From HIMB11 sp965657135 (GTDB taxonomy: Bacteria; Pseudomonadota; Alphaproteobacteria; Rhodobacterales; Rhodobacteraceae): a stretch of DNA of 64,000 nt. Below the pieces are notes generated by a model, which did not search any database, was not told the origin of the DNA, and was given only the letters and a program-made list of their open reading frames with translations. Every line of letters starts with the position of its first letter. The stretch's first letter is position 1. The position numbers and the translations under genes were made by a program. The DNA is taken from positions 1 to 64,000 of the forward strand of contig CBFHNF010000003.1 in NCBI GenBank assembly GCA_965657135.1, in the 5' to 3' direction. This document shows, in pieces, positions 1 to 8,019 of the stretch.

Positions 1-1
1 C

Positions 2-619
2 AGCGTGGTGATGTGTGCCGCAGGCACGATGCCAGGCGAGTTGCACAAACTGTGGAAAGCGAACCGCCCAATGTCTTACCATATGGAATATGGCTTTAGC
101 TGTATGGGTTACGAAATTGCGGGTGCGATGGGCATTAAAATGGCACAGCCTGAGCGCGACGTTTTATGTTTTACCGGTGATGGCACCTATATGATGGCCA
201 ATTCAGAAATGGCAACCGCAGCGATGATGGGCGTGTCATTTACGGTGATTGTAACAGACAACCGCGGCTTTGGTTGTATCAACCGTTTGCAAATGGGCAC
301 CGGTGGGGCAGAATTTAACAACCTGCTTAAAGATGCCGTGCATGAAACGCCGTCTTCTATTGATTTTGCGGCACATGCAGCATCTATGGGAGCAACAGCT
401 CTCAAGGTATCCTCGATCAGTGAATTGGAAGAGGCGCTTGCCAAGCGTGGTGATGTCATAGGGCCATATGTGATCGTGATTGACACGGACCCTTATCCCA
501 GCACACCGCATGGCGGGTCTTGGTGGGAAGTTGGCGTACCAGAGGTATCCGTGCGTTCTGAGGTCACCGATGCATGGGAACGGTATCGTCAGGGCAAAGC
601 GCGCCAAAAAACAGTTTAA
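2..619 (+). CDS. iolD: 3D-trihydroxycyclohexane-1,2-dione acylhydrolase IolD, C-terminal part
   Basis: This is the 3' end of a gene cut by the window edge; the frame is open from base 2. IolD is a thiamine-diphosphate enzyme that hydrolyses the diketone ring in myo-inositol catabolism to 5-deoxy-glucuronate. Visible are the ThDP/Mg-binding stretch (CFTGDGTYMMANSEM, about 55 residues in) followed by TDNRGFGCINRLQ, typical of the IolD C-terminal ThDP domain. IolB starts 13 bases downstream, which agrees with an iol operon. Only about 205 of the usual 600 or more residues are present, so N-terminal integrity cannot be judged. Confidence 0.9.
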   Translation, partial: SVVMCAAGTMPGELHKLWKANRPMSYHMEYGFSCMGYEIAGAMGIKMAQPERDVLCFTGDGTYMMANSEMATAAMMGVSFTVIVTDNRGFGCINRLQMGTGGAEFNNLLKDAVHETPSSIDFAAHAASMGATALKVSSISELEEALAKRGDVIGPYVIVIDTDPYPSTPHGGSWWEVGVPEVSVRSEVTDAWERYRQGKARQKTV

Positions 620-631
620 GGAAGTGCCAAA

Positions 632-1438
632 ATGTCTGATCTGCTAAGAAAACCCTTTGGCAAGCGTGGTAAAGTTCACCAAATCACACCCGAAAGCGCA
701 GGCTGGCGTTATGTCGGTTTTTCCCTTTATCACCTTAAGGCGGGGGATAAGGCGGCCGAGGCGACAGGCGATCGTGAAGTGATCCTTGTTCTGGTTGAGG
801 GCAAGGCCGCAATCAAGGGTGCGGGACAAGATTGGGGTGTTTTGGGCGATCGGATGAACGTGTTTGAAAAAACACCCCCCCATTGTTTGTACCTGCCCAA
901 TGGCACCGAATGGAGCGCCATTGCAGAAACAGATTGCATTTTGGCTGTTTGTACGGCACCCGGGATGGGCGGGCATCAGGCACGTCGCATCGGTCCTAAT
1001 GGGATCACCCTGACAGAGCGCGGTAAGGGCACCAATACGCGCCACATCAATAATATCGCCATGGAAAACGAAGACTATGCCGACAGTCTATTGGTGACCG
1101 AGGTGTTTACACCTGCAGGGCATTGGTCGTCTTTCCCCAGTCACCGCCATGACGAAGATGACTATCCCCGCATCACCTATCTTGAGGAAACATATTACCA
1201 CCGACTGAACCCTGCGAATGGTTTCGGGATTCAACGGGTTTATACCGACGATGGCCAATTGGATGAAACCATGGCGGTATCTGATGGGGATGTGGTGCTG
1301 GTGCCTCGCGGCCACCACCCCTGCGGTGCGCCCTATGGGTTTGAAATGTACTACCTAAACGTCATGGCAGGCCCATTGCGCAAATGGCGATTTGTCCCTG
1401 CGCCAGAGGTGGAGTGGATCATGGATCGAGATAGTTGA
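632..1438 (+). CDS. iolB: 5-deoxy-glucuronate isomerase IolB
   Basis: A 268-residue protein matching the usual IolB length. It converts 5-deoxy-glucuronate to 2-deoxy-5-keto-gluconate in cytosolic inositol breakdown. Metal-binding bicupin features are visible: the SHRHDEDDYPRITYLEETYYH segment (about residues 169-190) carries the His/Glu ligands, and a later VPRGHHPCGAPYG motif carries more. The start follows AAGGAAG with good spacing. It lies directly after iolD, so the two are probably co-transcribed. A bulged stem-loop about 40 bases downstream (1478-1500) could end the transcript but lacks a U-run. Confidence 0.93.
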   Translation: MSDLLRKPFGKRGKVHQITPESAGWRYVGFSLYHLKAGDKAAEATGDREVILVLVEGKAAIKGAGQDWGVLGDRMNVFEKTPPHCLYLPNGTEWSAIAETDCILAVCTAPGMGGHQARRIGPNGITLTERGKGTNTRHINNIAMENEDYADSLLVTEVFTPAGHWSSFPSHRHDEDDYPRITYLEETYYHRLNPANGFGIQRVYTDDGQLDETMAVSDGDVVLVPRGHHPCGAPYGFEMYYLNVMAGPLRKWRFVPAPEVEWIMDRDS

Positions 1439-1693
1439 GTGCCTGTTATCAAACCAACTTGAGCAGATGATCGGACTTAACACAACTTATGGTTGTTAAG
1501 TGCATCGGGATTGCCCAAGGCATGCCCCGCAATTACGCCATGACGACGCAGTCTTGCGCAGCTTCGGACCACTGTTGTCCAACAGGGCAAAATTTTGAGG
1601 GATCTGCATCACCTCCCGGACAAGCCGGTAGGTTTTGCGCACCAACTTGAGAAGTGAAAAAAAGTGTTAAAGCAAGGCTTTGCAAAACCATTT
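1439..1693. other. Intergenic stretch, possible decayed coding sequence
   Basis: No convincing gene. A bulged inverted repeat lies at 1478-1500 (CTTAAC...GTTAAG). On the minus strand a frame ending at 1496 stays open for about 60 codons with coding-like content (KLVRKTYRLVREVMQ) but has no good start codon or ribosome site. It may be a gene remnant or chance. Confidence 0.3.
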
Positions 1694-1933
1694 TCATTCC
1701 AATTTAACTCCTAAAAACTTTGTTTTAAAGGCCACTGCTAAGTATTCTTTTGATGCCCGAAGATAGTCACGCTTTGCAGCTTCGAACTCAGCTGTGCGGG
1801 CTTCTTCCGCTGATGTGGGTGTTAACGCATTCATCGCGTCGCGTGCGTTTACATACTTTTCTTGTGTATCGCGTAACAGGGCGGCGCAGACTTCATCTAT
1901 ATATGTCATCGTCTGCTCACTGGGTGATTTCAT
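1694..1933 (-). CDS. Small hypothetical protein (79 aa)
   Basis: I do not recognise this family. The start at 1933 (MKSPSEQTMTY) is preferred over 1990 because it leaves only a 17-base overlap with the upstream zinc-ribbon gene. The product is soluble, mostly alpha-helical by eye and rich in Ala, Glu and Lys, with regular spacing suggesting a helical hairpin (residues about 10-65). It is the last of three tiny minus-strand genes (2260 to 1694) that look like one transcript. Function is unknown. Confidence 0.5.
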   Translation of the reverse strand: MKSPSEQTMTYIDEVCAALLRDTQEKYVNARDAMNALTPTSAEEARTAEFEAAKRDYLRASKEYLAVAFKTKFLGVKLE

Positions 1934-2120
1934 AAGTATTATTACCTCTTGTGCCACAGCCACGGCAGACGGCGCGCATTCTGATATCATGAAGGGTCAC
2001 GTGCGCGTCAGTAGCTAGGATTAGGTTCGCAATATCATGAGAGAAAACAAAACCACATTGCGCGCACGTCAGCGTCATGACTCCATTGGGATGATCGCCC
2101 AATGTTTTCAATTCGGCCAT
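1917..2120 (-). CDS. Small zinc-ribbon protein (67 aa)
   Basis: The sequence carries two CxxC pairs (CAQC about residue 19 and CRGC about residue 52) separated by a helix-like segment with His residues (HDIANLILATDAHVTLHDI), the pattern of a small treble-clef or zinc-ribbon fold. The start at 2120 (MAELKTLG) has AGGTAAGAG upstream; a longer start at 2144 is less likely because it would extend to within 7 bases of the preceding stop without a ribosome site. It lies 14 bases after the 41-aa gene and overlaps the 79-aa gene by 17 bases. Nucleic-acid binding is possible, but no function is assigned. Confidence 0.55.
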   Translation of the reverse strand: MAELKTLGDHPNGVMTLTCAQCGFVFSHDIANLILATDAHVTLHDIRMRAVCRGCGTRGNNTYEITQ

Positions 2121-2134
2121 AATCGCGCTCTTAC

Positions 2135-2260
2135 CTAAAACCAATCAAGAACAACGCGCATGAATAAATAATTGGGCGTTAACATCGCAAACGCAATTAA
2201 AAATTTGCGAATTCTGAGGTCCCATTTTCCAAGATTGCCTGGCTGAATTGTGTCGAACAT
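2135..2260 (-). CDS. Very small hydrophobic protein (41 aa)
   Basis: An ATG at 2260 is preceded by GGGAG six bases upstream, a strong ribosome site. The product begins MFDTIQPGNLGKWDLRIRK and then has a hydrophobic stretch (FLIAFAMLTPNYLFMRVVL) long enough for one membrane segment. The basic residues before it predict an N-in topology. It is followed 14 bases later by the zinc-ribbon gene, so it probably heads a three-gene unit. I do not recognise the family; existence is supported by the ribosome site, the spacing and the coherent topology. Confidence 0.5.
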   Translation of the reverse strand: MFDTIQPGNLGKWDLRIRKFLIAFAMLTPNYLFMRVVLDWF

Positions 2261-2342
2261 AAATCACTCCCATCATATGTGTTTAACAGGTAGAGTTTGA
2301 CGCGTTTAGGTCAATCCATGTCGAGATTTGTTTCGACGTTCC

Positions 2343-2378
2343 AATAAAAAACAGCGGTGAAATAAATTCATCGCTGTT
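2343..2378 (-). terminator. Rho-independent terminator after the DEAD-box helicase
   Basis: A 12-bp stem (AACAGCGATGAA paired with TTCACCGCTGTT, one G-U wobble, 5-base loop) read on the minus strand is followed by TTTTTTATTGG. It sits about 25 bases past the helicase stop and separates it from the three small genes. Confidence 0.85.
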
Positions 2379-2402
2379 ATTCAATTCATTACCTAGCGCA
2401 GA

Positions 2403-4439
2403 TTAGGATTGGCGGCGCGTCGGTCTACTGTCAGCACCTTTTCCCGCCATAGTAGCTTCTGCGCGGCGGGCTTTGTTTTTCTTGCTGTCAAACTTTCCTA
2501 CCTTGGGCGCACGCATTGGTTTGCTTGGGTCGCTTGCACCTTTACGCAATTTTGATTGCGGTTTGGGTGCCGCGTTTGGAGCCGGTTTCTCAGCCGATTT
2601 AGCCTCTTTCCGTTTAAAAGGAGCGATCACCCCATCGGGCAACTCTTTGGCGCGTTTCGATTTAGGTTTGGCGTCACGATTTTCATTATAACGTGGGCGA
2701 TCGTCGGATTTGCGGCGTTCAGGACGCTCAGGGCGTCTTTTGCTATGTTCTCTTGTCGTATCACCCATTGGATTGGAATGCGGTTTTCGACTTGAGCTAT
2801 CACCTGAGGAACGCTGGCGTGGGCGATCCGATCTTTGGCGCTGTTCAGCAGGTGGAATATTAGGCGCCTTATCTAATTCTTGAATTGGTGAACCTTCGAC
2901 ACGTGCATCTGATCCAACTGCCTTGAAAAAGCCGGCAACACTGGGTTTGCGCAATTCGATGAAGGTGTGGTCCTCTTGAATACGAATTGCACCGATGTCG
3001 GTTTTTGTAATGTCGCCTGCCTTGCACAGCATTGGGACAACTTGCCCAGGAGACAGTCCGTCTTGGCGACCTTGCTCCATGCGCAACCAGACACTTTCAC
3101 CAAAGTCTTCGAACGATTTTTTGGCCTGGCGCGTTGGGGCTTCAGACACCTCTGATACATCCTCTGGAGCGGAAAGTTTTTGGGTATATGTCTCTAAAAA
3201 CGCGGCGGCTATGCGTTCTGGGCCAAAGAGTTCTAACAGCTTGGATACCATATCTGCGTGTGCTGGATTGGGTTCACGTGTCCAAACGTCATTTTCTAAT
3301 AGGCGTTGATGATCTTTGGCCAATACTTCATCTGCCGTAGGGGCAGAACCCCATTCTGCGTTAAGTTTTGCAGATTTTAAAATCCGTTCAGCTTTTCGCA
3401 GGTTATTTGGAGCAACAACCAAGACTGAAGTGCCCTTGCGTCCTGCGCGACCTGTACGGCCAGAACGGTGCAAGAGCGTTTCGTGATTGGAGGGTAATTC
3501 TGCGTGGATCACCAAATCTAGCTTTGGAAGGTCAATTCCGCGCGCAGCAACATCTGTTGCCACACATATGCGTGCCCGACCGTCCCGCATGGCCTGAAGT
3601 GCGTGCGAACGTTCAGATTGTGATAGTTCGCCTGACAAACAGACAACTGAAAATCCGCGATTGGATAGTCGCGTCGTAAGGCGCCCAACCGTTGCTCGCG
3701 TGTTTGCAAATACGATTGCACTTGGGGCTTCGTGGTAACGTAGGACATTGATAATGGCATTTTCACCATCGTGCTTGCCCACTTTTATCGCCTGATATTC
3801 GATGTCTGTGTGCTGTGATTTTTCGGCCAATGTCGTTATGCGTATTGCATCACGTTGATATTTTTTCGCTAAATTTGCGATCCCTTTTGGAACCGTAGCT
3901 GAGAATAATAGGGTGCGCCGCGATTTTGGTGTTTCCTCGAGGATCATTTCCAAATCTTCGGCAAAACCAAGATCTAGCATTTCATCGGCTTCGTCTAAAA
4001 CAACGGCGCGGATCTGTGAAAGATCGATTGTTTTGCGCATAATGTGATCGCGTAGACGGCCAGGGGTTGCAACAACAATGTGCGCTCCACGCTCTAAAGC
4101 GCGCCGCTCATCTCTCATGTCCATGCCACCGACACAGGATGCCATGACGACACTTGCCTCGGCATAAAGCCATTGAAGTTCTCGTTTGACCTGCAACGCC
4201 AGTTCGCGGGTCGGCGCAATGACCAATCCCAATGGTGCAGCGGCACGATCAAAGGATCCATCGTCAGGCAAAAGGTTGGATGCAATTGCAATCCCAAATC
4301 CGACGGTTTTGCCAGATCCTGTTTGTGCAGAAACCAATAGGTCCGAAGTATTAAGTTCGGGTTTTGACACTTCTTGTTGTACGGGTGTCAAAACCTCATA
4401 TCCGCGCTTATCCAGCGCAATCTTTAGGGAGGTATTCAA
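2403..4439 (-). CDS. DEAD-box ATP-dependent RNA helicase (CsdA/DeaD type)
   Basis: The core motifs appear in order: LTPVQ Q-motif (about residue 17), AQTGSGKT, PTRELA, GG, TPGRL, DEAD, SAT, then ARGIDLPKLD and HRSGRTGRAGR in the second RecA domain. A region resembling the DbpA/CsdA RNA-binding domain follows (about 430-525, ending IELRKPSVAGFF), then a long Arg/Lys/Ser-rich disordered tail to residue 678. It unwinds structured RNA, probably in ribosome assembly and cold adaptation. The annotated start is a TTG; the reading frame stays open upstream and a short ATG frame with a better ribosome site lies just before it (see findings), so the N-terminus is uncertain. Confidence 0.93.
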   Translation of the reverse strand: MNTSLKIALDKRGYEVLTPVQQEVSKPELNTSDLLVSAQTGSGKTVGFGIAIASNLLPDDGSFDRAAAPLGLVIAPTRELALQVKRELQWLYAEASVVMASCVGGMDMRDERRALERGAHIVVATPGRLRDHIMRKTIDLSQIRAVVLDEADEMLDLGFAEDLEMILEETPKSRRTLLFSATVPKGIANLAKKYQRDAIRITTLAEKSQHTDIEYQAIKVGKHDGENAIINVLRYHEAPSAIVFANTRATVGRLTTRLSNRGFSVVCLSGELSQSERSHALQAMRDGRARICVATDVAARGIDLPKLDLVIHAELPSNHETLLHRSGRTGRAGRKGTSVLVVAPNNLRKAERILKSAKLNAEWGSAPTADEVLAKDHQRLLENDVWTREPNPAHADMVSKLLELFGPERIAAAFLETYTQKLSAPEDVSEVSEAPTRQAKKSFEDFGESVWLRMEQGRQDGLSPGQVVPMLCKAGDITKTDIGAIRIQEDHTFIELRKPSVAGFFKAVGSDARVEGSPIQELDKAPNIPPAEQRQRSDRPRQRSSGDSSSRKPHSNPMGDTTREHSKRRPERPERRKSDDRPRYNENRDAKPKSKRAKELPDGVIAPFKRKEAKSAEKPAPNAAPKPQSKLRKGASDPSKPMRAPKVGKFDSKKNKARRAEATMAGKGADSRPTRRQS

Positions 4440-4618
4440 TATGTTCTCAATTTTTGTTCCGGGGCATTCGTTCCCCCATGGAACTTTTCCCTTTGGAGTG
4501 ATTTTAGCACGCCAATCGGGCTCACTCAGTGCTCCGATAACTGAAAAGGTAAGACTTGTACATAGCTTGCAACAAACAAAGTGAAACGCAATTTATGCAT
4601 CTATTGCATTTGCGGTCT

Positions 4619-4648
4619 ATTTTACTAAAGTCTGACTGAGTGGTGCAA
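4619..4648 (-). promoter_or_regulatory. Candidate promoter for the helicase
   Basis: On the minus strand TTGCAC (4648-4643) and TAAAAT (4624-4619) are separated by 18 bases. This would give a long leader (about 170 bases) ahead of the helicase, as is common for cold-shock helicases. The sequence match is only fair. Confidence 0.35.
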
Positions 4649-4691
4649 CACTATAAATTGTGACCCTGAGTAGTGGTTGAAAAAGGCTCAC

Positions 4692-4859
4692 TTAACCTGC
4701 AGACAACAGGAGTGAAATACCAAAGACAACGAACAACGATATCACGCCATATACGCGTGAATCTAGCGATAGATGTTCAAATTGAGCGCCACATGAGGGA
4801 CATTCATCCAACATATTACTGGCGCTTATTTCGCAGGTTGTACAATCTTTTTTTGTCAT
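4692..4859 (-). CDS. Small zinc-ribbon membrane protein (55 aa)
   Basis: An N-terminal CxxC...CxxC pair (C6-T-T-C9 and C20-P-S-C23) in the style of a rubredoxin-like ribbon is followed by a single predicted membrane helix (about residues 36-54, VYGVISLFVVFGISLLLSAG). The zinc ribbon would therefore face the cytosol. There is a near-consensus promoter 43 bases upstream, but the ribosome site is weak. It reads toward the helicase; the gap is about 250 bases. I do not recognise the family; such ribbon-plus-helix proteins are often annotated only as hypothetical. Confidence 0.55.
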   Translation of the reverse strand: MTKKDCTTCEISASNMLDECPSCGAQFEHLSLDSRVYGVISLFVVFGISLLLSAG

Positions 4860-4901
4860 GCAGGGTAGTTAGCGTTCCAAAAAATAAATTCAACAAATAC
4901 A

Positions 4902-4929
4902 ATTGTATACAGCATTAACCCATTGTCAA
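4902..4929 (-). promoter_or_regulatory. Near-consensus sigma-70 promoter for the 55-aa gene
   Basis: TTGACA (4929-4924), a 16-base spacer and TACAAT (4907-4902) on the minus strand. It lies just downstream of the stop of the preceding DMT gene, so the small gene (start 4859) appears to be independently and strongly transcribed. Confidence 0.65.
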
Positions 4930-4938
4930 AGATGGTTT

Positions 4939-5901
4939 TTAGGATTGCTGTTCACGACGTTGTGCAAGGGTTATGATGATCCCAGACGCCACAATAAGTA
5001 CAATGCCAACGATACCAAGTGCGTTCGGAGTGATGTCCCAAAACATCCAGCTAAACAGACTGACTGATACTAGGTATGCATATTCAAAAATTGCAGCATA
5101 ACTTGTTTGAGCCAATTGATAGGCGCGTGTCATCAACGAGAGTGCACATGTGGCACCGAGAGCGATAACAAACAGATATATCCAATATTGAATATCAACG
5201 GTTTTCCATGCTGAAAATAAAAATGGTGCCTCAGTTAAATATTCTTGTGGCGCGGGAAATAAGGTTAGTCCTGTGGTGATCAAAGCACCAGTAACCCCGA
5301 TTGCGACCAAAAAACTAAATAGGATTGCGAATGCGCTTTCCTCTTGAAGATAGCGAAATGTAATAATCGACCCAATGGCATAACACGCACCCGCTAAAAT
5401 GGGCATCAATTGATAGATTGTGATCCCATTTGCACCAGGCTGTAAAACACACCAAACCCCACAGCTACCAACCGCAACGGCCATAATGCGACGCAACCCG
5501 ATGCGTTCGCCGACCCAGATTGCTGAAAACAGCAATACAAAAATGGGGGATGTAAATAGGCCAGCGCCAGCCTCGGCGATGGGCATCATGGGCATTGCGC
5601 CAAAATACAATAGCATTGATGCGACCATAACGATGGTTCGTGCGCAAATCGGTTTCCATAATTTGGGGATGACGTTCATACCAAACATTTTTGCGGCGAC
5701 CAGCACCATAAACATCGCAAGCAAAGAACGACTAAAGTGAAATTGTCCAACACTGACCTGATCTGATACTAACAATGTTAAGTTATCAGAAAACCCGAAT
5801 ATCGATATCCCAGTCACCAAAAAAATGGCGCCTTTTGTTGCATCGGAAAATCGTTCAAACATTTTATCACCTATGCGTGGCTTACTGTGATCGACAGACA
5901 A
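4939..5901 (-). CDS. EamA/DMT-family permease (RhaT-like)
   Basis: A 320-residue integral membrane protein with about ten hydrophobic segments arranged as two EamA halves; each half ends with the typical GERIGLRRIMAVAVGSCGV-like or NALGIVGIVLIVASG stretch. Members export or import metabolites such as amino acids, but the substrate cannot be told from sequence. The start at 5901 is followed by a short soluble N-terminus; Met-14 (5862) is an alternative. It is divergent from the Gate-domain gene and not in an obvious operon. Confidence 0.85.
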   Translation of the reverse strand: MSVDHSKPRIGDKMFERFSDATKGAIFLVTGISIFGFSDNLTLLVSDQVSVGQFHFSRSLLAMFMVLVAAKMFGMNVIPKLWKPICARTIVMVASMLLYFGAMPMMPIAEAGAGLFTSPIFVLLFSAIWVGERIGLRRIMAVAVGSCGVWCVLQPGANGITIYQLMPILAGACYAIGSIITFRYLQEESAFAILFSFLVAIGVTGALITTGLTLFPAPQEYLTEAPFLFSAWKTVDIQYWIYLFVIALGATCALSLMTRAYQLAQTSYAAIFEYAYLVSVSLFSWMFWDITPNALGIVGIVLIVASGIIITLAQRREQQS

Positions 5902-6016
5902 TGTTCGCTATGACAAGTCAATTGAAATCAATATCTGTGGTATTCATCGACATAAGCGATTGAATTATCCTGTTACCCACGTATGAGTATCGGGACGACG
6001 AAAACTTTATGATGGT

Positions 6017-6988
6017 ATGCCTAAAATGACGACGGTAAAAAAAATCGCATCTGATATTTATCTCGTGTCTTGGTCCTTGTTTAAGGTTCTAATCCCAACT
6101 TTGATTATCGTAAAAATTGCAGAAACGGCTGGTGCGGTTTATTGGTTAAACGTTGTGATGGCACCTATTGTGACCATGATTGGGTTGCCCGCCGATATGG
6201 CGATTGTGTTGACGACCACCATTTTGACCAATCCATATGCTGGTTTGATGTTGCTGAGTGCAATGCCGGCAGCAGAAGGGCTGAGCGTTGCCCAAACCAC
6301 AATTATTGCATCTTTTATGTTGTTCGCGCACTCGCTCCCCGTTGAGGCTGCGATTACTCGAAACGCAGGATTGCGTATTGGCGTGACCTTGGCTGTTAGG
6401 GTGGGTGCAGCGATTTTGTTTTGCGTCGCTTTAAATTTATTTTTCAATCAATTCAATTTATTGCAACAGCCTGCACACCTTCATCTGCCAAAATTTGATA
6501 CAGCCCCCAGTTTAACGCAATGGACGCTGGATCAAATTAAGGGTCTAGTCTTCATTCAGGCAGTGATCGTTGTCTTGATCATTGGATTAGAGGTATTGCG
6601 TTTGATTGGCGTCGAGCGCCTGATTCAAAAACTGATGCATCCGATTTTAGTATTGGTGGGAATTGGCAGTCGTGCGTCCACTATTGTCATTGTTGGATTA
6701 ACCCTTGGGTTAGGCTTTGGTGGTGGACTGATGATTAAGGACGTGCGTCAGGGCATGATCCCAGCACAGGCAGCGGTTGGGTCGCTTATTCTGATAAATT
6801 TATATCATTCGGTGTTTGAGGACACGGCGGTAATGATGTTGTTGGGGCCATCATTGTTTTATATTTTGGTCGTCCGTGGCGTGTTCGCATTGATCCTGAC
6901 TTATGTCATTATACGTGTGCTCAACATGATGTCTGTGCGTATGTATGATCGCTGGGTTGTGAATGAAAAAGCGTTTCAAGCAACTTAG
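6017..6988 (+). CDS. Nucleoside-recognition (Gate) domain membrane protein
   Basis: A 323-residue protein with about eight to nine membrane helices. Two Gate-like repeats are visible, one around residues 45-120 (NPYAGLMLLSAMPAA ... HSLPVEAAI) and one around 215-300 (GLGFGGGLMIKDVRQG ... LYHSVFEDTAVMM). This resembles the SpmA/SpmB-like Gate family found in nucleoside transporters and in exporters of unknown substrate. Its stop overlaps the convergent bhcD stop (TTAG shared), so no room exists for a terminator between them. The transported substrate is unknown. Confidence 0.7.
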   Translation: MPKMTTVKKIASDIYLVSWSLFKVLIPTLIIVKIAETAGAVYWLNVVMAPIVTMIGLPADMAIVLTTTILTNPYAGLMLLSAMPAAEGLSVAQTTIIASFMLFAHSLPVEAAITRNAGLRIGVTLAVRVGAAILFCVALNLFFNQFNLLQQPAHLHLPKFDTAPSLTQWTLDQIKGLVFIQAVIVVLIIGLEVLRLIGVERLIQKLMHPILVLVGIGSRASTIVIVGLTLGLGFGGGLMIKDVRQGMIPAQAAVGSLILINLYHSVFEDTAVMMLLGPSLFYILVVRGVFALILTYVIIRVLNMMSVRMYDRWVVNEKAFQAT

Positions 6989-7950
6989 ACATCAATCTTA
7001 ATTGCAACACCTCGTTGAATGGCAAGTTCTACAACTTTGGCTGCAACTGCCAAATCTTGTAGTCCAACACCTGTTCCATCAAAAATTGTGATTTCATCAT
7101 TGCCTTGACGTCCAGAGTGGCTGGCATTGATCACAGCCCCCAGTTCGACAATTTGATTTGGCAACAGGCGGCCAGATGCGATTGCGTGTTGTGCCTCACC
7201 GATTGTGATGGACTGCGCGATTTCGTCTGTGAATACGCTTGATTGTGCGATCAACGCTTCGTCAATCTCTTGTTTGCCTTTGGTATCGGTACCCATGCAG
7301 GCGATGTGGCAACCCGGGCTGACATGATCCAGCATAAGAGATGGCGAAAAGGCCGACGTAATCGTAATGATCACATCCGCATCACGCATGCGTTCAAGTG
7401 AAACACTTTCAAATGGAACTCCGGCCTCGTTTGCCACTTTTTCAAGGTTTGGTAGCATTTCAGGGTGGTAGTTCCAACCAATCACCTTTTCAAAAGCGCG
7501 CTGCTCCAGTGCGGAGCGCAGTTGAAATGTGGATTGATGACCTGCGCCGATCATCCCAAGAACACGCGCCTCAGGACGTGCCAAATGTTTGATCGACACA
7601 GATGAGGCCGCAGCTGTGCGGAGTGCCGTCAACAAATTCCCCCCCACCATTGCGCTTGGCATTCCGGTAGCTGGATCAAATAGGAAAACTGTTGATTGGT
7701 GATTAATGTGCCCATGTTTTTCAAGGTTATTTGGCCAATATCCACCAGCTTTAAGGCCCAAACTTAATCCAGCGCGATCAAACCCGCCCTTAAATCCATA
7801 TAAGGCATCTTCGTATCCAATCGCTTCTCGGATCACTGGAAAATTATAGGCATCGCGCGACGACATCGCAGCGAATACGTTTTCCACTGCCTCAAAGGCG
7901 GCGTCTCTGGTCATGAGGTTTGCGATTTCTCGCTCGGGAACGATGAACAT
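6985..7950 (-). CDS. bhcD: Iminosuccinate reductase BhcD
   Basis: This member of the ornithine cyclodeaminase/mu-crystallin family has a Rossmann NAD-binding motif (LGMIGAGHQS about residues 136-145) and the family signature GGNLLTALRTAAASSV with the substrate-binding Arg. In the beta-hydroxyaspartate cycle BhcD reduces iminosuccinate to L-aspartate, regenerating the amino donor. The assignment rests on its place as the last gene of bhcA-B-C-D. The ATG at 7950 is preferred over the TTG at 7962. Taken alone it could be annotated as an ornithine cyclodeaminase. Confidence 0.88.
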   Translation of the reverse strand: MFIVPEREIANLMTRDAAFEAVENVFAAMSSRDAYNFPVIREAIGYEDALYGFKGGFDRAGLSLGLKAGGYWPNNLEKHGHINHQSTVFLFDPATGMPSAMVGGNLLTALRTAAASSVSIKHLARPEARVLGMIGAGHQSTFQLRSALEQRAFEKVIGWNYHPEMLPNLEKVANEAGVPFESVSLERMRDADVIITITSAFSPSLMLDHVSPGCHIACMGTDTKGKQEIDEALIAQSSVFTDEIAQSITIGEAQHAIASGRLLPNQIVELGAVINASHSGRQGNDEITIFDGTGVGLQDLAVAAKVVELAIQRGVAIKIDV

Positions 7951-8019
7951 GCGTTGGTCCAATTTCTGTAGGTGTCAAATTTACAATATGACATGATAAT
8001 AATGGGATATCGGTAACTT

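Noticed and set aside
1496..1700. Minus-strand frame ending at 1496 with coding-like content
   Set aside because: No usable start codon or ribosome site; kept only as a possible remnant.
4441..4584. Plus-strand 47-residue frame with GGAGG eight bases before ATG
   Set aside because: Its ribosome site is the complement of the first helicase codons, and the product looks like a mirror of the leader; chance is more likely.
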